A stretch of DNA of 28,447 nt, from the NCBI GenBank assembly GCA_934636425.1, contig CAKUAV010000018.1, positions 1 through 28,447 of the forward strand, in the 5' to 3' direction. Origin of the DNA: an uncultured Clostridia bacterium (GTDB lineage Bacteria; Bacillota; Clostridia; Christensenellales; Aristaeellaceae). Of the stretch, positions 22,883 to 28,447 are shown in pieces. The notes under the pieces are model-generated. The model made no database searches. It was not told where the DNA came from and saw only the letters and a list, made by a program, of their open reading frames with translations. Within the stretch, counting starts at the first letter, position 1, and every line of letters starts with the position of its first letter. A program made the position numbers and the translations under genes.

Positions 22883-23791
22883 TCAGTCGGCGGCGCGCGG
22901 CAGATCGCCCTTGCTTTCCTGACAGATCAGGTCGATCATGGCCTGCATGGCGGGCGTAATCCATTTGCCGCGATGGTAGATCAGCTGGCGGCAGAGCTCG
23001 ATGTCGACCCCGGCTACATCCAGCCGCGCCACATCGCCGCGCGCCAGAGCGTCGTGCGCCACAAATTCCGGCAGAAAGGACAGCCCCATGCCGCTCTCCA
23101 CCAGCCGCACGATCAGATCGGTGTTGCTGATCTCGAGAATGGGCGTGATCTGCATCCCCTCTCGCGCCAGCAGCGTGTCCAGCTTCTGGCGATAGCTCAG
23201 ACCCTTTTCGGTGAGTATGAACGGCTCTGCGGCGCAGTCGGCCAGGCGCAGAGCCCTGCGGCGGGTCAGCGGATGACCGGCCGGCGCAATGAACACAATC
23301 GGCTCGGGACAGCAAAGCGGCACGACCAGATCGTTGCGATAAATCGGCTCTTCGAGATGATAGACCAGATCCGCGTCGTTCTGCGCCAGCGCGCGCAGCA
23401 GGTCGACCGCCGTGCCCGATATGACGCTCAGCTGCACATCGGGATAGAGCCGGCAGTAGCGCTCCAGCACGCGCGGAAAGATCGACATGCACACCGATTC
23501 GACCATGGCCACGCGCAGCTGCCCGGATACGAGCGAGGCGTTCCTCATCATGCTGCAGGCGCTCTCGGTCATGCGCAGTATGTTCTGGGCATAGGAAAAA
23601 AAGCGCAGTCCCTGCGGCGTGAGCGTGACGGTCTTCCCCACGCGGTCGAACAGGCAGGTGCCCAGCTCCATTTCCAGCTGACTGATCTGCATCGATATGG
23701 CCGACTGCGAATAACCCAGCTGGCGCGCCGTCTGCGAAAAGCTGCGCAGCTCCGCCGCCCGCACAAACGTGGTCAGATTTCTCAATTCCAT
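22883..23791 (-). CDS. LysR family transcriptional regulator
   Basis: This is a DNA-binding regulator of 302 residues, normal for the family. I placed the start at ATG 23791 (MELRNLTTF), where the winged HTH begins at once; the frame is open for another 37 codons upstream but that sequence is unlike the family. AAGGA lies about 13 bases away. The HTH reads FSQTARQLGYSQSAISMQIS, with LEMELGTCLFDRV after it. The effector domain follows from about residue 90 (GQLRVAMVESVCMSIFPRV). A consensus-like promoter lies 130 bases upstream beside a perfect 10-bp dyad. The gene precedes the glycosidase on the same strand (127-base gap), so that enzyme is the obvious target; the ligand is unknown. Confidence 0.93.
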   Translation of the reverse strand: MELRNLTTFVRAAELRSFSQTARQLGYSQSAISMQISQLEMELGTCLFDRVGKTVTLTPQGLRFFSYAQNILRMTESACSMMRNASLVSGQLRVAMVESVCMSIFPRVLERYCRLYPDVQLSVISGTAVDLLRALAQNDADLVYHLEEPIYRNDLVVPLCCPEPIVFIAPAGHPLTRRRALRLADCAAEPFILTEKGLSYRQKLDTLLAREGMQITPILEISNTDLIVRLVESGMGLSFLPEFVAHDALARGDVARLDVAGVDIELCRQLIYHRGKWITPAMQAMIDLICQESKGDLPRAAD

Positions 23792-23922
23792 AAACCGTTT
23801 TCGTTCCTTCCCTGCTAAAGAGCGTCTCCAAGGCAGAAATGCCCGAGGACAGATCATCGTTATCCATTCAAGAGTTTGTTTCGATTTTGAGACGCTTTCC
23901 ACACAGCTTCAACAATGCCTTA

Positions 23923-23951
23923 ATCATAGCCTCATGCACCGCCGCTGTCAA
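23923..23951 (-). promoter_or_regulatory. Promoter of the lysR gene
   Basis: On the minus strand a perfect TTGACA (23946-23951) and TATGAT (23923-23928) are 17 bases apart. The leader to the ATG at 23791 would be about 125 bases. Confidence 0.8.
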
Positions 23952-23953
23952 GC

Positions 23954-23996
23954 GTAAAAAAACGCATTTCCTCATCAAATCGTGGTGTTTTTTTAC
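23954..23996. promoter_or_regulatory. Perfect 10-bp dyad just upstream of the lysR promoter
   Basis: GTAAAAAAAC (23954-23963) and GTTTTTTTAC (23987-23996) are exact inverted repeats separated by 23 bases. They lie two bases from the -35 box. The AT tracts stand out in GC-rich DNA. They could be a LysR autoregulatory operator or an UP-type element. Confidence 0.45.
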
Positions 23997-24274
23997 ATAT
24001 TGTCGACATCGTCGCCGCCAAAGCGCGCTTCAAAGGGAAAAAGCCATGAATCCTCAGTAAATTTTCTCATTAACGCGCGCCGCCCGAATCCTTTGCACGT
24101 GGACAACACAGTCTCAAGCAGCCGTAAAACAAAATGACGCTCTCGCCGCTGACGATGCGATGCAATTCGGTTTATCGCCGCCAAATCAACGACTTTCAAT
24201 TCGAAGGACATGAAAAAAGCAGGCTCGAACACGGCCTGCATGAATATTCAAAACGCCCTTGGCGCGATCAAGCC
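23997..24274. other. Intergenic spacer, no gene seen
   Basis: This stretch between the lysR control region and the 217-bp array holds no coding region, terminator or repeat that I can support. It is less GC-rich than the array. Confidence 0.4.
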
Positions 24275-24840
24275 GCGCCCCCCCCCACGCAGCGCGCCGC
24301 GCCTTCATCCGCCCGCTGCGCACGAAACGCCCGGCGAACGCAGGCGAAGAACCACACTCGCATGACCGGCCGCCATGCGCCGCCGGTTTTCCCGTCCATG
24401 CTTTGAGATATAAGCACTTTCGGCAGACCGCGCTGTGCTTGTCCGTAATTTCCGCACAGGCAAAGAAATACCCTCGCATAACAGAATCAGCCATGCGCCC
24501 CCCACGCAGCGCGCCGCGCCTTCATCCGCCCGCTGCGCACGAAACGCCCGGCGAACGCAGGCGAATAACCACACTCGCATGACCGGCCGCCATGCGCCGC
24601 CGGTTTTCCCGCCCACGCTTTGAGATATAAGCACTTTCGGCAGACCGTGCTGTGCTTGTCCGTAATTTCCGCACAGGCAAAGAAATGCCCTCGCATGATC
24701 GAATCAGCTATGCGCCCCCCACGCAGCGCGCGCCCGCACTCATCCATTCGCTCCGGACGAACCTCCCGGCGAACACAGGCGAATAACCACACTCGCATGA
24801 CCAGCCGCCATGCGCCGACGGTTTTCCCGCCCGTATTTTC
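24275..24840. repeat. Tandem array of 217-bp repeats (2.6 copies)
   Basis: The landmark CCCCCCACGCAGCGCGC recurs with its ACGCAG at 24287, 24504 and 24721, exactly 217 bases apart. Copies 1 and 2 differ at only about nine positions. Copy 3 is diverged from the start and loses similarity after GGTTTTCCCGCCC near 24835. Within each unit CTGTGC and GCACAG can pair, and GGCCGCCATGCGCCGCCGG is nearly self-complementary. Frames through it are Arg/His/Pro-rich and have no family hallmarks. From 24841 to 24957, up to the mutY stop, nothing clear is visible. Confidence 0.88.
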
Positions 24841-24957
24841 TGCACAGCCGCCTGCAAAGCCGCGCCGCGCTTCCCTTCACGCAGGCAAAAAGTCCTCCCG
24901 TTGTGCAAACGAAGCAGGTCGCTGTGCTTTCCCGCCCCGAGCCTTGGCGGACGAAGC

Positions 24958-25989
24958 CTATGCGCCGCCCTCGCGCAGCCGGTTCAGCCGTGTCATGGCG
25001 GTGGGCATGGGGAGCCGCGCCAGCTCATCGGGCGCAGCGCCGCGCAGATCAGACTCGTTCGGCAGTGATTCCGCGCTGAAGAGGAACGCCGTCATCTGCC
25101 AGATTTTGTGCGTAAATACATGATTGGCAGTCCCCAGTCTTTTCACAAAGCGCGCCTGTATACCCATCTCCTCCAGACATTCGAGCAGAGAAGCCGCATC
25201 CACAGCGTTCTCGAAATTCGGATATTCCCACAGCCCGCCCAGCAGCGCGTTCTCGGGCCGTCTGCGCACCAGCACGCGCTCGCCGCAAAGGACGATCGCC
25301 ACGCCGCGGCGCTCCTTTTTCTTATCGAGCTTGGGCGGCATATGCGGCAGATCGCCCGCGCAGCCCATTTCATGCGCGCGGCAATAATCCGCCACGGGGC
25401 AGTCCCCGCAGCGCGGCCTTCCCGGCACGCACACCAGATTGCCCAGCCCCATCATCGCCTGATTGAAATCGCCGGGGCGGTCGCGGTCGATGAGCGCCTC
25501 GCCCGCCGCGCGCAGCCGCCTTTTGACCGCCGCCTCGCCGACGCAGCCCTGTTCGGCCGTGACGCGCGCCAGCACGCGCACGAGATTGCCGTCCATGGCC
25601 ACTTCGGGCTGACCATAGGCCATGGACGCGATGGCCGCCGCCGTGTAATCGCCGACGCCGGGCAGCCTTTTGAGCGCCGCCGCGTCGCCGGGCAGCCGTC
25701 CGCCCATGTCGCGCGCCGCGATCTGCGCCGCCTTCATCAGATTGCGCGCGCGGGAGTAGTAGCCCAGCCCCTCCCAGAGCTTGAGCACGCGCTCCTCGTC
25801 CGCCTCGGCCAGCGCCCGCACCGTCGGGAACGCCTCCAGAAAGCGCGCGTAATAGCCCTTTACGGTCTGCGCCGTGGTCTGCTGGAGCATGATCTCGGAC
25901 ACCCAGATTCTGTAGGGATCCTTCTCGCCGCGCCAGGGCAGATCGCGCGCGTTTTTGTCGTGCCACTCAAGCAGCCGTTGTGAAAACAT
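24958..25989 (-). CDS. mutY: A/G-specific adenine glycosylase MutY
   Basis: This DNA repair enzyme removes adenine mispaired with 8-oxoguanine. The 343-residue product has the HhH-GPD domain at about 1-215. VSEIMLQQTTAQTVKGYY contains the catalytic Glu. The helix-hairpin-helix and catalytic Asp are in LPGVGDYTAAAIASMAYG followed by VAMDGNLVRVLAR. The [4Fe-4S] loop is CVPGRPRCGDCPVADYC (C-x6-C-x2-C-x5-C). The C-terminal Nudix-like domain that recognises 8-oxoG begins near residue 230 (IVLCGERVLVRRRPENALLG) and includes HVFTHKIWQMTAF. AAAGGAGA precedes ATG 25989. It follows the LysM-like gene by 15 bases on the same strand, so the two are probably cotranscribed. The array downstream lies close to its stop codon. 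Confidence 0.96.
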   Translation of the reverse strand: MFSQRLLEWHDKNARDLPWRGEKDPYRIWVSEIMLQQTTAQTVKGYYARFLEAFPTVRALAEADEERVLKLWEGLGYYSRARNLMKAAQIAARDMGGRLPGDAAALKRLPGVGDYTAAAIASMAYGQPEVAMDGNLVRVLARVTAEQGCVGEAAVKRRLRAAGEALIDRDRPGDFNQAMMGLGNLVCVPGRPRCGDCPVADYCRAHEMGCAGDLPHMPPKLDKKKERRGVAIVLCGERVLVRRRPENALLGGLWEYPNFENAVDAASLLECLEEMGIQARFVKRLGTANHVFTHKIWQMTAFLFSAESLPNESDLRGAAPDELARLPMPTAMTRLNRLREGGA

Positions 25990-26004
25990 ATCATTCTCCT
26001 TTTG

Positions 26005-26478
26005 TCATTGCAAGTCGATCAGCAGCTCCATGCCCGGACAGACCGCGCCCGAAAGCGCATTGTCGGCGCGCAGCTTTTCCTCGCTCAGCCCGAACAGCGC
26101 CGCCACGCCCGCCGCCGTATCCTCATGGCCGCACACATAGACGCGCCGCCGCGCCGGATATCGGCTCACATCGATGGCCTCTCCCCCGCGCCGCTCCAGC
26201 GCCAGCCGCGCGGGCAGACACAGCCGTCTGCACAGCGCCTCTGTGTCCTCGCCCGGATGAAGAAAGGCCTCGTCCGCGCCGACCGATCGCGCGAATATCT
26301 CCAGCGGGCAGGGGATGGGGCCGCGGCATCGCCCCTCGGGCACGATGATCTCGCGCCCCGGGAGCAGCCATGCGGGGCTGTAAAGGCCGTTGACGCGCAT
26401 CAGCATGCACGCGGGCACGCGCAGCCGCGCGGAGAGCTCATTCAGCCCCTCGCCCTCCAAAACAAAATCCGTCCGCAC
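26005..26478 (-). CDS. LysM-like repeat protein, no signal peptide
   Basis: The product has 157 residues and LysM-type modules, which usually bind peptidoglycan or chitin. The start is GTG 26478: GGAGGG lies six bases upstream, whereas the in-frame ATG at 26502 precedes that site. Module 1 (about 2-45) reads GEGLNELSARLRVPACMLMR, then NGLYSPAWLLPGREIIVP. The last module (about 113-157) reads EDTAAGVAALFGLSEEKLRA, then DNALSGAVCPGMELLI. A degenerate middle module near 70-100 (EDTEALCRRLCLPARLALER) is possible. There is no signal peptide or anchor, so it is either cytoplasmic or exported otherwise. Several cysteines are present, unusual for LysM. It is placed directly upstream of mutY. Confidence 0.75.
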   Translation of the reverse strand: MRTDFVLEGEGLNELSARLRVPACMLMRVNGLYSPAWLLPGREIIVPEGRCRGPIPCPLEIFARSVGADEAFLHPGEDTEALCRRLCLPARLALERRGGEAIDVSRYPARRRVYVCGHEDTAAGVAALFGLSEEKLRADNALSGAVCPGMELLIDLQ

Positions 26479-26810
26479 AGGCACCCCTCCAGTCGGTATC
26501 ATGCCTATGCGGCGGATCGTCCTGTTTATGCGATTTTTCGGTCGGACGGCGAGAGGCTAAAGCGCTCGCGCGGCACGCAGAGACGCCGTACCGCCGGCGC
26601 GTTTGTCCGCGCTGACGCGGCGCCGGCTGTGCCGGTTCCACTTGGGGATTATGCTGTTCCGCGCTGACGCGAAGAAATGATATTCTGTTTCATGGGATCG
26701 TGAATAGTGCGCCGGCGAATGGCCGCGTCTGGCCGGCTGCAGCTCCGGCACAGGCGTGGACGGGCGCAGGAGCCGGCCGGCGGGGGCGATCGGTTCTGTT
26801 GCGGCGCTGA
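26479..26810. other. Intergenic region between CapA-like and LysM-like genes
   Basis: No gene is seen. TCCGCGCTGACGCG occurs twice as a direct repeat, at 26606-26619 and 26658-26671. An 8-bp inverted repeat GGCCGGCT (26731-26738) and AGCCGGCC (26771-26778) has no T run, so termination of the CapA-like gene is not obvious. A promoter for the LysM-mutY pair must lie here or further upstream, but I found no convincing pair of boxes. Confidence 0.4.
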
Positions 26811-28447
26811 TCACTCAGTCAGCGTCTTTATCACAGCATCGCCGCCCATGAGGGTGGTCGTCTCGTTCCACGTCTCGCGCATACGGCTGTACTGCTCGTC
26901 GCTCATGCCGTCGGGGCGATTGTCCATATACACGCCGGTGGGCAGCACGCGGTAATCGTCCGCGCCCGCCGCGTTCTTGAACGTCCACACATACACCGGC
27001 ACATAGCCCGGCGCGGTCACGGCGATAGAGCCGTCGGCCTGCTCGGCCAGCGTAAACTCGAACACAATGCCCGAATCGGTATACGGCGAACGGTGCTGCG
27101 TCAGGAAATTGCCGATGGAATACACGCACAGCGCCGTGCGCGAAATGCCGTTCGAATCGGTCGCGGTGATGTACTCGGCCGGCTGCACCATGTGCGGATG
27201 CCCGCCTATGATCAGATCGACGCCCGCCGCCACCAGCTTCTTCGCCCAGTACTGCTGATCGGAATCGGGCGCGCGCTTGTACTCCTCGCCCCAATGCGCC
27301 ACGGCCACGACCACCTCGGCCCCCGCCGCGCGCGCCGCGTCCACGTCGGCCTTGAAATCGGCGTTCTTGAAGCGCTTCACGAGGAATTTCGACCGCTCGT
27401 CGCAGTAGTTTTCCATGGTGTTGGTCGAGTGCGTGTAGCTCACAAAGCCCACGCGTATGCCGTTGATCGTATACACCTCGGGCGTTTTGCTGTCGGCCTC
27501 GTCGGTGTAGCCGCCGATGTGATCCAGCCCCGCCGCCTCCACATGGCCGACCGATTCGACCAGTCCGTCGCAGTAGCCGTCCAGCATATGGTTGTTGCAC
27601 ATGGTGATCATATCCACGCCCACGTTCTTGACCACTTGCAGGATCACGGGCGGCGTGGTGAACTGCGGATAGCCAGAATAGCCGTATTTGCCCTTGCGCA
27701 GCGACGCGTCGATGTTGATCATCGTGTAGTCGCTCTTGCTCAGCGTATTGCCGATCATCGAGAAATACGGCGCGAAGTCATAGCTGTCGCTCGCCTTGTC
27801 ATAGCACGCGTCCAGCATCTCCGTGTCGATGACGATGTCGCCCGCCATGCGGATTGTGGCGCTGCGGCCGCCGTTCACCGGCTGCGCGGCGGGTTCGTTC
27901 GTCGCGGCGGCGGGCGCGTCGCTTACGGCAGGCGCGTCGGTCGCGTTCTGCGCAGGATCAGCCGTCGCGTCGATCGCCGACGCGTTCGCGCTCAGCTCGG
28001 CTGTGTTCTCCGGCGCGGCCGTATTCGTCGCATTGGAAACGGGCGTAATGACGGTTCTGTCGTCGCGCTGGGTCAGATTGCCGATCGCCCTCACCGACAG
28101 ACCGATGAGCACCATGAACGCCACGGCGATCACGCCCAGCCGCGCCCACTGCGGCAGCTTGAATGACGTTTCCGTCTTGGGCGCACGCCTTCCCGCCTTG
28201 CTGAAGCGCGAATCCGCGCCCGACAGACGGCGCGCGCCCGCATTCGCTCCCTGCGCAGGCCTGCGCGGCGGCTGACCGGCCGGGCGACGCGTATTCTGAC
28301 TGCCGCTCGCGGGACGGCGCACGGGCTGGCCGTCATTGGCAGGGCGGCGCGTCGGCTGTCCGTCGCTTGCGGGACGGCGCATCGGCTGGCCATCGCTTGC
28401 GGGGCGGCGCATCGGCTGGCCGTCGCTTGCGGGGCGGCGCATCGGCT
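26811..28447 (-). CDS. CapA/PgsA-like membrane-anchored metallophosphatase-fold protein (partial at N-terminus)
   Basis: The gene enters from beyond the window's right edge, so its start is missing. The visible 545 or so residues begin with a decapeptide repeat (RRPASDGQPM), then an Arg/Pro-rich linker and one membrane helix (ARLGVIAVAFMVLIGLSVRA). An Ala/Thr/Asn-rich spacer of about 80 residues follows, then a CapA (PGA_cap) domain. The domain shows the family motifs RMAGDIVID, MCNNHMLDGYCDGL, AVAHWGEEYKRAPD, IGGHPHMVQPAEYI and VYSIGNFLTQHR. Relatives include the PgsA/CapA subunit of poly-gamma-glutamate synthesis, but many act alone and have no proven substrate. No capB/capC genes are in view. 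The catalytic domain should lie outside the membrane, with the repeat on the cytoplasmic side. Confidence 0.88.
   Translation of the reverse strand, partial: PMRRPASDGQPMRRPASDGQPMRRPASDGQPTRRPANDGQPVRRPASGSQNTRRPAGQPPRRPAQGANAGARRLSGADSRFSKAGRRAPKTETSFKLPQWARLGVIAVAFMVLIGLSVRAIGNLTQRDDRTVITPVSNATNTAAPENTAELSANASAIDATADPAQNATDAPAVSDAPAAATNEPAAQPVNGGRSATIRMAGDIVIDTEMLDACYDKASDSYDFAPYFSMIGNTLSKSDYTMINIDASLRKGKYGYSGYPQFTTPPVILQVVKNVGVDMITMCNNHMLDGYCDGLVESVGHVEAAGLDHIGGYTDEADSKTPEVYTINGIRVGFVSYTHSTNTMENYCDERSKFLVKRFKNADFKADVDAARAAGAEVVVAVAHWGEEYKRAPDSDQQYWAKKLVAAGVDLIIGGHPHMVQPAEYITATDSNGISRTALCVYSIGNFLTQHRSPYTDSGIVFEFTLAEQADGSIAVTAPGYVPVYVWTFKNAAGADDYRVLPTGVYMDNRPDGMSDEQYSRMRETWNETTTLMGGDAVIKTLTE
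28281..28447 (-). repeat. 30-bp in-frame tandem repeat encoding a decapeptide
   Basis: Units of exactly 30 bases start at 28281, 28311, 28341, 28371, 28401 and 28431 and run off the window end. On the minus strand they encode variants of RRPASDGQPM (RRPANDGQPV, RRPASGSQNT). The units nearest the edge are the most alike, suggesting recent expansion there. Confidence 0.93.

Noticed and set aside
20171..24840. CRISPR arrays
   Set aside because: The repeat units are 143 and 217 bp with no short repeat plus variable spacer pattern, and no Cas gene is present.

Overview
The window looks like a chromosomal segment from a GC-rich, anaerobic Clostridia-type Firmicute, possibly an uncultured gut lineage such as Christensenellales. 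This rests on a glycyl radical enzyme with its activase, strong GGAGG ribosome binding sites, YqeY, a Cof-type HAD phosphatase, LysM and CapA-like proteins, an LplB/LplC-type sugar importer and several carbohydrate-active enzymes. The taxonomic guess is inference; no rRNA or tRNA gene was seen.

Layout. 1-5.1 kb (+): a solute-binding protein and two permeases of a carbohydrate ABC importer, with no ATPase gene, then a cytoplasmic beta-helix glycoside hydrolase (clan GH-N). 5.2-6.2 kb (-): a two-TM plus helical-domain protein split by a one-base frameshift, with its own promoter. 6.3-9.7 kb (-): a heparinase II/III-like lyase, a DppA-type M55 D-aminopeptidase and a small two-TM protein, ending at a strong terminator. 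9.7-10.5 kb: a degenerate ~195-bp repeat array. 10.6-14.4 kb (-): a four-gene operon of AraC regulator, MATE transporter, D-2-hydroxyacid dehydrogenase and hexapeptide acetyltransferase. 14.4-14.6 kb: a 168-bp near-palindromic MITE-like element that forms most of the araC operon leader.

14.85-18.6 kb (+): the most interesting unit, divergent from the araC operon: a glycyl radical enzyme of unassigned substrate, a short-chain dehydrogenase and a two-cluster radical-SAM activase, closed by a terminator. 18.7-20.0 kb (+): yqeY and a HAD phosphatase with a near-consensus promoter. 20.17-20.73 kb: a 143-bp tandem repeat array. 20.7-23.8 kb (-): a LysR regulator and a large glycosidase-like protein. 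24.3-24.8 kb: a 217-bp tandem repeat array. 24.96-26.5 kb (-): a LysM-like protein and MutY. 26.8 kb to the window end (-): a CapA-like protein with an N-terminal decapeptide repeat, cut by the window edge.

How it fits together (inference): the importer brings oligosaccharides into the cell. Three enzymes without signal peptides (GH-N hydrolase, heparinase-like lyase, GH123-like protein) could then break down uronate- or amino-sugar-containing oligomers inside. The AraC operon and the glycyl radical operon share a divergent control region and may form one catabolic module in which a radical dehydratase or lyase feeds an SDR. A striking non-coding theme is that three unrelated long-period tandem arrays each sit directly against the 3' end of a minus-strand gene.
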